Source: Longimicrobium sp.
GTDB lineage: Bacteria > Gemmatimonadota > Gemmatimonadetes > Longimicrobiales > Longimicrobiaceae
Assembly (NCBI GenBank): GCA_036389795.1
Contig: DASVWD010000222.1
Span: 1 to 52,895 of the forward strand
DNA: 52,895 nt
Direction: 5' to 3'
Each line of letters begins with the position of its first letter. Position 1 is the stretch's first letter. The position numbers and the translations under genes were made by a program. The notes below the pieces were generated by a model that made no database searches, was not told the DNA's origin, and saw only the letters and a program-made list of their open reading frames with translations. Shown piece by piece: positions 18,279 through 25,959 of this stretch.

Positions 18279-18734
18279 TCATTCGAACTCGATCCCCTCG
18301 TGCACCAGCGACAGCTCCTCCATCGCCACCTCGCCGCCGCCCTTGGCGGCCAGCGTGGGGCCGGTCCACTTCTTCGGCTGGGCGTTGCGCAGCCGCCAGG
18401 TTGCCACCGCGTTGCGCGCCTCGTCCATGAGCGTGATGCTCACCGCGCGCGGGGCGGCGGTGCCGTCGCGCACCCCCCGCAGCCACTCCCACAGGTTGGT
18501 GGACCCGATCACGCCCCGCTTCAGCGTCACGTCGTCGGGCTTGTGCGTGTTGGGGATCTTGCGCACGGTGTTGAACTTCTCGTTGCCGTTGCGATACTCG
18601 GAGTAGTTCACGTCCGTCCCCAGCCCGCTCACGTCGGAGAAGCCGCCCAGAATGCTCCCCTCCGAGCCGTCGATGCCGTCGATGGAGACGAGGAAGTTGA
18701 ACGCCCCGTACGGGTTCTCGCGGAAAGTCGGCAT
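18279..18734 (-). CDS. Major tail-tube protein (gp19-like, Afp1-type)
   Basis: 151 residues, ATG at 18734 with a strong GAGGAGGG site upstream. Typical tube features: PYGAFNFLVSIDG, GFSDVSGLGTDV, KRGVIGSTNLWEWL and a final MEELSLVHEGIEFE. This is the standard length for the tube subunit that polymerises inside the sheath. It follows sheath 1 by 14 bp, and a hairpin repeat begins at its stop codon, a layout that could raise the level of this most abundant pair. Confidence 0.96.
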   Translation of the reverse strand: MPTFRENPYGAFNFLVSIDGIDGSEGSILGGFSDVSGLGTDVNYSEYRNGNEKFNTVRKIPNTHKPDDVTLKRGVIGSTNLWEWLRGVRDGTAAPRAVSITLMDEARNAVATWRLRNAQPKKWTGPTLAAKGGGEVAMEELSLVHEGIEFE

Positions 18735-18748
18735 GGCTCACTCCCTCC

Positions 18749-20590
18749 TCAGCTCGTCGGGTTGATGGCGTCGCCCGTCCACTGGCCGATGCGGAAGATC
18801 ACGAACTCCGCCGGCTTCACCGGGGCCACGCCGATCAGCACGATCAGCCGCCCGTTGTCCAGGTCGTTCTGCGTCATGGTGGTGCGGTCGCAGCGGACGA
18901 AGTACGCCTGCTCGGGCTTCTCGCCCAGGAGCGCCCCGTTCCTCCACTGCACCAGCAGGAAGTCCTCGATCGTGCGCCGGATGTTGGCCCAGAGCCGCTC
19001 GTTGTTGGGCTCGAACACCGCCCACTGCGTGGCCTTGTCGATGGAGTGCTCTAGGAAGATGAAGAGCCGGCGCACGTTGACGTACTTCCACTCCGGGTCG
19101 GAGCTCATCGTCCGCGCGCCCCACACCCGGTTGCCGCGGCCCTCGAAGAAGCGCAGCGCGTTGATCCCCTCGGGGTTCAGCACGTCCTGGCGGGCCTTGT
19201 TGATGTTGGCCTCGAAGCGGGTGAGCCCCCGCACGATCTCGTTGGCCGGCGCCTTGTGCACCCCGCGCTCGATGTCGCTGCGGGCGTAGATCCCGGTCAC
19301 GAAGCCCGAGGGCGGCAGGAGCAGCTTGCGCGGCGGGGCCCCCTGCGCGGCGCGCTCCAGCGGGTCCAGCACCTCGATCCAGGGGTGGTAGAGCGCGGCG
19401 TACTTGCTGTCGAAGCGCCCGCGGAAGTCGCGGATGTCGTTCATCGACGCCTCGCGCGGCCCGTCGACCACCGCGATCCGGTAGTGCTGCGGCACGTCGG
19501 CGTGCGACACCAGCGCCGACGCGGCCACGAAGGGGTCGGCCATGGTGGCGGCGTCGGGCGCGGCCACGATGGCGATGTCGTCGATCTCGGCCAGCGCCTC
19601 CAGCCCCGTGGCCTTCACCAGAGGGTTGTCCAGGTCGGCCGGCTCGCCCGCCAGCTCGACGTCGGTGATCAGGTCGCCGTCGTCGCCGTTCTCCAGCCGC
19701 CCGCCCACCAGCCCCCCGGCCAGCTCCAGCGCCGAGGCGGCCAGCGTGGTCTCGTCGGTGTCGTCGGGGGTCCAGTCCAGCCACACCACCGCGTTCTCGT
19801 CGGCCGGGTCGTCCTTCTGCAGGATGCGGCCGATGTAGCGCTTCTGGCGCGGGTCGAAGGCCAGCTCGGGGTAGAAGTCGACCCGCTCGGCGTCCACCAC
19901 CACCGAGACGTTGACCTCCACCGGCACCAGGGTGTCGCCGGTGAGCGTGGTGGCGCCGCCCGAGTCGAAGTAGCTCTGGACCCCGTCGGCGTCGACGCTC
20001 ACGTAGATGAGTCGGCCGCCGTCGATCGGCAGCGGCTGGCGGGTCACCGGGTCCAGGCCGCGCACGGTGTCGCCGCCGGCCACGTCGTACTGCTCCAGCA
20101 CGGCCCCCGTGCGCACCCCGTTGGCCCGCATGGTGGCGCCGCTGCCGCTGGCCACGTTCCTGCCGCGCTTGACCGAGACCTGCACCAGCACGTTGCCGAA
20201 GGCGCCCGGCCAGCGCGCCCGCCAGGTGGCGGCGATGGCGCCCGAGGCCACCGACGCGGCGGCGCCGCCGTTCTCGGCGCGCGAGACGTACAGGCGCTTC
20301 CCGCCGTTCAGGAAGAAGGCGCGCGCCGCGTGCGCCAGGAACGGGATGCGCTCGCCCACGTCGCCCAGCTGCAGCGGCTCCAGCCCGCCGTAGACGCGCT
20401 CGAACTCGGTGAAGCTGGTGATGAGCCGCGGCTCGCTGGTGGTGGGGGCGGTGAGCACCGTCCCCCACTGCACGGGGCCGTAGCGCGTCATCCCACACAT
20501 CCCGGTGGTGCTGGTGGGCACGCCCTCGATGCTCTTCGAGCGGAAGCTCACCTCTTCGACGTAGACCCCGGGGGCCAGGTATTCGGGCAT
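18749..20590 (-). CDS. Major tail-sheath protein
   Basis: 613 residues. MPEYLAPGVYVEEVSF is the classic sheath start; the ATG at 20590 has AAGGAG seven bases upstream, so longer reading to 20641 is rejected. The C-terminal domain (about 505-613: RRLFIFLEHSIDKATQWAVF, FEPNNERLWANIRRTIEDF, AYFVRCDRTTMTQNDLDNGR) is the Phage_sheath_1C fold that interlocks subunits. The middle has the usual DFRGRFDSKYAALYHPWIEV segment. It should be the main contractile sheath, wrapping the tube made by the next gene. Confidence 0.96.
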   Translation of the reverse strand: MPEYLAPGVYVEEVSFRSKSIEGVPTSTTGMCGMTRYGPVQWGTVLTAPTTSEPRLITSFTEFERVYGGLEPLQLGDVGERIPFLAHAARAFFLNGGKRLYVSRAENGGAAASVASGAIAATWRARWPGAFGNVLVQVSVKRGRNVASGSGATMRANGVRTGAVLEQYDVAGGDTVRGLDPVTRQPLPIDGGRLIYVSVDADGVQSYFDSGGATTLTGDTLVPVEVNVSVVVDAERVDFYPELAFDPRQKRYIGRILQKDDPADENAVVWLDWTPDDTDETTLAASALELAGGLVGGRLENGDDGDLITDVELAGEPADLDNPLVKATGLEALAEIDDIAIVAAPDAATMADPFVAASALVSHADVPQHYRIAVVDGPREASMNDIRDFRGRFDSKYAALYHPWIEVLDPLERAAQGAPPRKLLLPPSGFVTGIYARSDIERGVHKAPANEIVRGLTRFEANINKARQDVLNPEGINALRFFEGRGNRVWGARTMSSDPEWKYVNVRRLFIFLEHSIDKATQWAVFEPNNERLWANIRRTIEDFLLVQWRNGALLGEKPEQAYFVRCDRTTMTQNDLDNGRLIVLIGVAPVKPAEFVIFRIGQWTGDAINPTS

Positions 20591-20618
20591 CGTCTCGCTC
20601 CTTGGCTGGCTGCCGCCT

Positions 20619-21464
20619 TCAGTTGAACTCGAAATCCACACTCTCCAGCCCGTCCAGCTCCAGCTGCAGGGCCCGGCTGGCGCCGCTCACGTAGCCGGGG
20701 GGGTGCTCCTCGCCGTCGAGCACCGGGTCGGCCAGGAACTCCAGCGCCTGCCCCGCTGGCGCGGGGTCCACCACCTCCAGGGGGAGGTCCCAGAGCGGGT
20801 CCACGTCCGAGCCGGGCACCGTGGCGGGGTCCAGGGGCGTGGTGGGCCCGAACACGGTCACCGTCACCTCGACCGGGAGCGAGAGTTCCACCCCGCGCAC
20901 CGCCGCCGCCCCCAGCAGCAGGAGGAACTCGCCGCGGTCGTCGCCGTGGGCGCGCCCCGCCAGCGCGCTGTCGGAGGTGCGCCGCGCCTCCACCCGGGCC
21001 CAGCGCAGCGGCGGGCCGGTGGGGCCGCCGCGCCGCACCGTGCCGCGCACCCCCACCGCCCCGGCCGGCACGTCGTACGCGGCGCCGGGGAAGAGCGCCG
21101 GCCGGCAGACGCGCCCGGGGCGCCCGGGCGGGGGCGGGTTGGGGAGGGGGATGCTCAGCCGCCGCGGCACGTAGCGGCGGGAGTCGTCCACGAGCCGCAC
21201 GTCCACCGTGGGCTCCACGCCATCGCGGAAGAGGAGCACGTGGCGGCAGCTGCGGCGGCGCCCGATGCGGGTGAGCACGTCCTGCCCCTTCCACCACGGC
21301 ACGGCGGGGTCGCGGCGCGTGCGCGCCAGGGGGAAGGGGATCCCGTCCACGGCCACGTCCAGCACGGTGCCCACGCGCGCGGCGCGCACGGGGTCGGTGG
21401 GCTCGAGCCCCAGGGCCAGCCGCACGACCCGCTCGCTGAAGGCGGAGCCCAGGAACTCGTTCAC
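20619..21464 (-). CDS. eCIS-locus protein with carboxypeptidase-regulatory-like domain
   Basis: 281 residues from a GTG at 21464 overlapping the DUF4255 gene stop as GTGA. Residues about 1-110 contain WWKGQDVLTRIGRRRSCRHV and a Pro-rich linker (PLPNPPPPGRPG). Residues about 125-190 form a transthyretin-like beta sandwich (GVRGTVRRGGPTGPPLRWAR, then DDRGEFLLLL), the carboxypeptidase regulatory pattern. The C-terminus is acidic. Genes between the terminator and the sheath vary in eCIS. A sheath-cap or accessory role is likely but unproven. Confidence 0.82.
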   Translation of the reverse strand: MNEFLGSAFSERVVRLALGLEPTDPVRAARVGTVLDVAVDGIPFPLARTRRDPAVPWWKGQDVLTRIGRRRSCRHVLLFRDGVEPTVDVRLVDDSRRYVPRRLSIPLPNPPPPGRPGRVCRPALFPGAAYDVPAGAVGVRGTVRRGGPTGPPLRWARVEARRTSDSALAGRAHGDDRGEFLLLLGAAAVRGVELSLPVEVTVTVFGPTTPLDPATVPGSDVDPLWDLPLEVVDPAPAGQALEFLADPVLDGEEHPPGYVSGASRALQLELDGLESVDFEFN

Positions 21465-22066
21465 GGCGCGGGGGCGGGAGTGAGCCCCGCGATCACGGTG
21501 ACGGTCTCGGTGGGCGGTGCGGCGTGCAGACTGTCGAGCCGGACCACGCGGGCCACGTAGGGGACGCTCAGCTTGTAGTCGTGGGGGAGCGAGTCGAAGG
21601 TGCGCATCACCGCCTCGGTGGGCACCTCCTCCATCACCACCTGCACCGAGTCGCCCGGGGCCCAGCCGCCGTCCTCGGAGAGCAGGGGGCCGGTGAGGCT
21701 GGGGTGCTCTTCCAGGCACTGCATGGCGCGCCCCAGGATCTGCAGCTCGTGCTCGGCGTTGGAGGCCCAGGGGGTGATCATGAAGTGCAGGTCGAGCGGG
21801 AGGTACGCCCGCCCGTTCAGGCTCCCCACGGCCGACCAGCCGGCGCGCATGGCCTTGTTGAAGTCCACGCGGTAGAGGAAGATGGAGAGCGCCGGCGGGG
21901 TGATGACGTTCCCCGAGCCGCCGATCTGCTCCAGGTCGTCGGTGCGGATCAGCACGGCGCGCACGGTGGCGTCGCCGTCGGGGATCGGGCTCTGCTCCGT
22001 GAAGCAGGCGTTGATGAGCCGCTCCAGGCTCTTCCCCGTGGCCGCGATGCACTGGAAGCCCGCCAT
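21461..22066 (-). CDS. Tail terminator, DUF4255 (Afp16/Pvc16-like)
   Basis: 201 residues, ATG at 22066. The ATVRAVLIRTDDLEQIGG start, PALSIFLYRVDFNKAMR, LPLDLHFMITPWA and EHELQILGRAMQCLEEHP segments are typical of DUF4255/Pvc16 N-terminal proteins. In Afp and PVC this protein caps the distal end of sheath and tube and stops growth. Being first among structural genes is common in this eCIS lineage. It follows the receiver-like gene by 4 bp. Confidence 0.93.
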   Translation of the reverse strand: MAGFQCIAATGKSLERLINACFTEQSPIPDGDATVRAVLIRTDDLEQIGGSGNVITPPALSIFLYRVDFNKAMRAGWSAVGSLNGRAYLPLDLHFMITPWASNAEHELQILGRAMQCLEEHPSLTGPLLSEDGGWAPGDSVQVVMEEVPTEAVMRTFDSLPHDYKLSVPYVARVVRLDSLHAAPPTETVTVIAGLTPAPAP

Positions 22067-22070
22067 GGCC

Positions 22071-22424
22071 CTAGCCCTCCTCGGCGGCCCGGCGCACGGC
22101 CTCGGCGAGCCCGCGCGGGGTGGGGTCGGAGAGCACGCGCCGCTCGGGGACCAGCCGCCAGAGGGCGACGCGGCGCCCGTCGGGGCTCACGGTGAGCAGC
22201 TTGAGGCGCGGGTAGCGGTACATCAGGCGCAGGTGGAGGTCGGAAAGGCCGCCGCCGCCGTTCTCGGCGAGCACCACGTGGGCGCCGCTCGCGGCCACGG
22301 CGTCGAAGAGGTCTCCCGCGGCGCTCCCCACCACTTCGACCCCGGGCTCCTCCGCCAGCGCGTCGCGCACGATGTCGGCGAGCAGGGGCGGGACGGCGGC
22401 GAGGAGCAGTCGGGTTCGCGGCAC
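22071..22424 (-). CDS. Degenerate receiver-like protein at the head of the eCIS operon
   Basis: 117 residues from a GTG at 22424 (VPRTRLLLAAVPPLLADIV). Alternating strands and helices follow a CheY-like plan: a first strand RLLLAAV, VEVVGSAAG, VVLAENG at the usual phospho-acceptor strand, then LKLLTVSPDG. The acidic pair of strand 1 and the acceptor Asp are missing (AENG), and there is no output domain. A pseudo-receiver or partner-binding module is the best reading, with moderate certainty. It lies 4 bp upstream of the DUF4255 gene, so it should be co-expressed with the injection system. Longer forms reaching 22787 run through repeats and are unlikely. Confidence 0.7.
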   Translation of the reverse strand: MPRTRLLLAAVPPLLADIVRDALAEEPGVEVVGSAAGDLFDAVAASGAHVVLAENGGGGLSDLHLRLMYRYPRLKLLTVSPDGRRVALWRLVPERRVLSDPTPRGLAEAVRRAAEEG

Positions 22425-22568
22425 GGGCGGGGTCCGGGTGGAGGGCGCCGGCACGCCCGTACTCTGCGCGCGCCGCCGCGGCGGGCCAATGGGCCGGAAG
22501 GCCCGGGTGGGATCGGGGTCGAGGGCCCCGGATCTTTCGGGGACCGGGCGAGGGACGAGGGGATCCCC

Positions 22569-22624
22569 GGGCGGGGAGGACGGCGGGAAGCCGGGCGGGG
22601 AGGACGGCGGGAAGCCGGGCGGGG
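22569..22624. repeat. 24-bp tandem repeat, 2.3 copies
   Basis: Two exact units (22569-22592 and 22593-22616), each beginning GGGCGGGGAGGACGGCGGG, and a partial third. It lies in the 377-bp region between the divergent genes at 22424 and 22802. The rest of that region holds a GGATCTAGATCC palindrome at 22657-22668 and the next repeat; I see no clear promoter for the eCIS operon. Confidence 0.9.
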
Positions 22625-22673
22625 CGCGGGTCCGGCGGGAGGAAAGGGGGATCGGAGGATCTAGATCCAGGGG

Positions 22674-22753
22674 CCTCTCACGCAGAGGAAGCAGAGGGAG
22701 CAGAGGAAAACCCGCCGGGCGATGAGTTCTCCGCTTCTCTGCGTCTCTGCGTG
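22674..22753. repeat. Hairpin repeat of CACGCAGAGGAAGCAGAGG type
   Basis: The left arm at 22674-22706 and right arm at 22733-22753 are complementary 9-bp-period arrays. It belongs to the same family as the element at 15403. It lies directly upstream of the gene at 22802, so a promoter for that gene would have to be within or next to it. Confidence 0.82.
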
Positions 22754-22801
22754 GGAAATGCAGTTGTCTCGGGCGGTCCCGTCTCACCGGTCCATCACGA
22801 C

Positions 22802-23290
22802 ATGACGAAGCGCGGCGATCCCTTCCTGGAGCCCCTGCTGGTCGAGCTGGAGCGCGACGGCGTGGCCTACCGCCTCCTCCCGCCGGAGGACGCGGAGCAC
22901 CGCGCGGCGCAGGAGCGGTGGGAGCGCGCCTTCCCCGTGGCCTCCTGGGGGCGCGTCGACTGGGAGAAGGTGCCGGGGAGCACCCGCCTGGCGGTGCACG
23001 ACTACGACGCGGCCGGGGAGCGGGTGCGGGAGCTGCTGGCCGGCGCCGCCCGCCCCGGCGAGCCGGTGTGGGTGATGTGGAGCAACGCGCTCCGGCCGAT
23101 GCTCCGCCTCCCGGCCGCCGCCGTGGCGAAGCACGCCGCGCTGGTGGTCGAGGTCGACTGGGACACCTGGATCTTCGACGGCGAGCCCGCCTGGTGCATC
23201 GAGCACTACCACGAAGACGAGCTGTGCTTCGGCCGCGCGCCCGCGCCCCCGCGCGGCACGCCGGGGGGAAGAGAGGAGGAGGGAGGGTAG
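22802..23290 (+). CDS. Protein of unknown function (WDTW/WCIEH motif)
   Basis: 162 residues from an ATG at 22802 (MTKRGDPFLEPLL); an upstream ATG at 22751 lies in a repeat. Mixed alpha/beta composition, with VWVMWSNALRPMLRL, VVEVDWDTWIFDGEPAWCIE and HYHEDELCFG segments rich in Trp, Glu and His. No signal peptide or membrane helix. I do not recognise the family. Small acidic single-domain proteins with such Trp-rich motifs include some toxin-immunity proteins, but there is no toxin next to it. It is divergent from the eCIS operon. Confidence 0.75.
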   Translation: MTKRGDPFLEPLLVELERDGVAYRLLPPEDAEHRAAQERWERAFPVASWGRVDWEKVPGSTRLAVHDYDAAGERVRELLAGAARPGEPVWVMWSNALRPMLRLPAAAVAKHAALVVEVDWDTWIFDGEPAWCIEHYHEDELCFGRAPAPPRGTPGGREEEGG

Positions 23291-23318
23291 CGGGGGAGGA
23301 GGTGCGCCCGCGGCCGGC

Positions 23319-24548
23319 TCAGTCCTGCGTCCCCAGCCGCGGCCGGCCCGTGAACCACAGGTAGACGCAGAGCACGGCCGCGAGCAGGGCGACGGCGGCC
23401 GCGGCCGATACCGTCCAGCCGGAAAGGGGGAAGAGAGCTCCTGTCTCCGGGGCACGGATCACGGTGTCGACCCGTGCCGCCGCGCCCGCGCCGTCCGTCG
23501 CCGGTGACGGCGTGCGCGCCACCACGACGGTCGCGGCGGCCAGCAGGAGCAGCCCCGCGCCCAGGGCCAGGGTGGCCGGAACGAACAGCCGGCTCCACGC
23601 GCGGATCATGTTGCGGTGCAGCACGCGGGCGGCGGAGCTCGGCGGCCGGCGTAGCGCCCAGCCGCCTCCCGGCTTGCGCCGCGCCGACTCGCCCCAGTAC
23701 CGCTCCGGCATCTGCAGCTCGTCGTACGCGAAGACCGTCAGCACGTAGAGCACGAACGCCACCGCCAGCGCCCCCAGCGCCGCCCCGAACAGGGCCAGCA
23801 GCGCGCCGCTGGTCTGCAGGTAGGGCAGGAACTCGCGGTCGAAGGCCTTGCCGATGAACCAGCCCAGCAGGCCGACGATCACCACGCCCAGCAGCTCCGC
23901 CACCTTCATCTTCGACGCGATCTTCTCCTTCAGCTCCGGGAGCGCCTTCGTGTCGGCGGCCGACGGCGTGAGCGCCCACAGCAGGCGGCAGTCCCGGCGG
24001 CGCGGGAGCTCGCCTCCGCGCAGCCTGGAGATCTCGATGCAGAGGATCTCGCAGCCGGCGACCGCCTCGGGCGTCCCGGTCAGCGCCTCCGCGATCCACC
24101 CGAGCTGCGGCTGGTGGCCGACCGCGAGCACGGCGTTCTCCTCCCCCCGGCCGCGCAGCCGGCCGCACAGGTCGAGAACGACCGTCCGGCACCCGTCTTC
24201 CACGGCGCGCCGGAAGCTCTCCGGGTCCAGCGCGTCGAGAGCGGACAGCGGGACGGGAGACTCGAGCGCGCGGGCGACGATCTCGGCCGTCTCGACCGCC
24301 GCCCTGTAGTGCCCGTGGAGGACCTCGCCGATGGTGATCCGCTCCACGCCGCCCTCGCCCGCGCAGATCTCGCGCAGGGCCGCGGCGACTTCCCCCGCCT
24401 GCTCGCCGCCGACCGGCGCCAGCGTCTGATCGCGCTCGCTCCCCGCGGAGCTCCGATCGCGCCGTCCGTGCCGCATCAGCAGCAGGTAGCCGGAGGTGCG
24501 GGGACCGGCGGCCGGCCCGGCGGGGTGCTTCTCGGGAGGAGAAGGCAT
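23319..24548 (-). CDS. SixA-like histidine phosphatase fused to a four-helix membrane domain
   Basis: 409 residues, ATG at 24548. Residues about 20-190 are a histidine-phosphatase domain: LLMRHGRRDR with the catalytic RHG, GHYRAAVETAEIVAR (second Arg/Glu region), and AVGHQPQLGW with the distal His, closest to SixA phosphohistidine phosphatases. From about residue 220 there are four hydrophobic helices (AELLGVVIVGLLGWFIG; LFGAALGALAVAFVLYVL; LFVPATLALGAGLLLLA; VSAAAAVALLAAVLCVYLWF). SixA proteins are normally soluble and about 160 residues long, so the membrane half is unusual. It may dephosphorylate a histidine phosphotransfer protein at the membrane, which is inference. Confidence 0.85.
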   Translation of the reverse strand: MPSPPEKHPAGPAAGPRTSGYLLLMRHGRRDRSSAGSERDQTLAPVGGEQAGEVAAALREICAGEGGVERITIGEVLHGHYRAAVETAEIVARALESPVPLSALDALDPESFRRAVEDGCRTVVLDLCGRLRGRGEENAVLAVGHQPQLGWIAEALTGTPEAVAGCEILCIEISRLRGGELPRRRDCRLLWALTPSAADTKALPELKEKIASKMKVAELLGVVIVGLLGWFIGKAFDREFLPYLQTSGALLALFGAALGALAVAFVLYVLTVFAYDELQMPERYWGESARRKPGGGWALRRPPSSAARVLHRNMIRAWSRLFVPATLALGAGLLLLAAATVVVARTPSPATDGAGAAARVDTVIRAPETGALFPLSGWTVSAAAAVALLAAVLCVYLWFTGRPRLGTQD

Positions 24549-24607
24549 CGTGACGGGGTGAGGGGCGAGGAGGAGCGAACCCGGCGGAGTGGAGCGGCGG
24601 GAGACCG

Positions 24608-25291
24608 TCAGCGCGGCTCGGGCTCGCGCAGGCGGGCGGCGGCGGCGCCGCGGCGGGAGACCTGGAGCTTCTCGAGCAGGCTGTGGACGTGGTTCTTGAC
24701 GGTGGAGAGCCCGATGCGCAGCCGCCGCGAGATCTCCTTGTTCGACATCCCCTGGTCGATGAGCGCCGCGATCTCGCGCTCGCGCGGGGTGAGCGCCGCG
24801 CGCGCCGCGCCGTTGCGGCCGACCGTGAGCGAGCCCACCCGGCGGAAGAGCATCCCGGCCACGTGCGGCGGGCACACCAGCTCGCCACGCGCCACCGCCT
24901 GCAGCGTGCGCACCAGGTCGTCCATCGAGGCGCCGCGGGCCACGTACCCCGCGAGCCCCGCCTCGGCGCACGCCAGCACCGCGTCGTCGCTCTCGGCGAT
25001 GGCGAGCGCCACCACCCGCACGCCCTCCTCGCGCGCGGCGCGGGCGACGTCGGCGGCGCCGGGGGTGCCCAGGTCCAGCAGCAGCACGTCGGGGAGCAGG
25101 CTCTTCACCAGCTCCAGCGCCTCGGGCACGTCGCCGGCCGTTCCCAGCACCTGGGTCTCGGCGCGGCGCGACAGGCTGTGGGCCAGCCCCTCGCGGTAGA
25201 GGCACACCTCGGCGACGACGGCCACGCGCAGGGCGGGCGGGTCGGGCCGCTCGCCGGCCGGCAGGGATGGGTGGAGGTTCGGATCGGGCAC
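24608..25291 (-). CDS. LuxR/NarL-family response regulator with degenerate receiver
   Basis: 227 residues from a GTG at 25291 (VPDPNLHPSLPAG); extension to 25579 would add a low-complexity Arg/Pro tract and is rejected. The receiver at about 17-130 keeps the acceptor Asp (DVLLLDLG) but the usual acidic pair on strand 1 is AE (VAVVAEVCLYREG) and the conserved Lys is Arg (GYVARGAS). The C-terminal HTH at about 160-220 is typical: ALTPREREIAALIDQGMSNK, ISRRLRIGLSTVKNHVHSLL. It is likely a transcription factor; loss of acid-pocket residues suggests phosphorylation-independent or altered control. It could act on the nearby eCIS operon. Confidence 0.87.
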   Translation of the reverse strand: MPDPNLHPSLPAGERPDPPALRVAVVAEVCLYREGLAHSLSRRAETQVLGTAGDVPEALELVKSLLPDVLLLDLGTPGAADVARAAREEGVRVVALAIAESDDAVLACAEAGLAGYVARGASMDDLVRTLQAVARGELVCPPHVAGMLFRRVGSLTVGRNGAARAALTPREREIAALIDQGMSNKEISRRLRIGLSTVKNHVHSLLEKLQVSRRGAAAARLREPEPR

Positions 25292-25670
25292 GTAAGGGCG
25301 CTTGCGGCGTGGCTTGCGTGGCCTCGGGGGACGCGGGCGGCCAGTCCGGCCTCCCCGCTCGCGGGGGGGCCGGATCGCTCTCGTTACACGAGCCGGGGGC
25401 CTGGCTCCTCGTGCTCCACCGGGCGGCATCTTCCATGCCCGGCGCCCGTTTTTCGCCAGCGCGGGCACAAGACCCGGCAAAGCAACGGCTTTGGGCAAAC
25501 CCTCGAAATCATCTGTTCTGCCCCCGTCGGCGCGACTGAGGCGCGCGCGGGACGGCAAGGTGGGACGCGTGCGGGCCATGCGCTCCCAATGCGCTATTCA
25601 TTAGTCGCACGCAAACTGCTACATGAATGAGGATCACACGGAACCGATCCCGCAAAGGCGACCGCTTTTC

Positions 25671-25871
25671 TCACGCAGAGGAAGCAGAGGCAGCAGAGAA
25701 CACACCGTTCGGCCACTTTTTTTCTCTGCTTCATCCGCGAACGGCGAAAAGCCTCACACGGAGTCAACGGAGTCAACAGAGAAACCCGCAGTTCTCCGTT
25801 AACTCCGATTCCTCCGAGTGAGACATTCAGTTATGGATCTCGATCCGCGAACGATCCTCTGCAAGATGGTA
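25671..25871. repeat. Composite hairpin repeats with a 23-bp terminal sequence
   Basis: Two CACGCAGAGG/CACACGGAGTC hairpins (about 25671-25732 and 25753-25824) are followed by a 23-bp sequence at 25849-25871. That sequence is the inverted equivalent of the terminal repeats found at 45311 and 49955 (CAAGATGGTA end). It lies within the 668-bp gap between 25292 and 25959, which contains no credible gene; the part from 25292 to 25620 shows nothing I can name apart from the leader region of the regulator. Confidence 0.8.
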
Positions 25872-25877
25872 GAACAC

Positions 25878-25920
25878 AAACGGAGCCGGGGAGGAACGAC
25901 GGTCCTCCCTGGCTCCGTTT
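25878..25920. terminator. Strong bidirectional terminator-like hairpin
   Basis: An 18-bp stem (25878-25895 with 25903-25920, one G-T wobble) has a 7-base loop and AAA/TTT ends. It lies 40 bp beyond the aminotransferase stop, in the right place to end that minus-strand transcript. Confidence 0.85.
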
Positions 25921-25959
25921 GAAGCCGTGTGAGGCGGTCCGGATCCCGCCGACCCGGCG

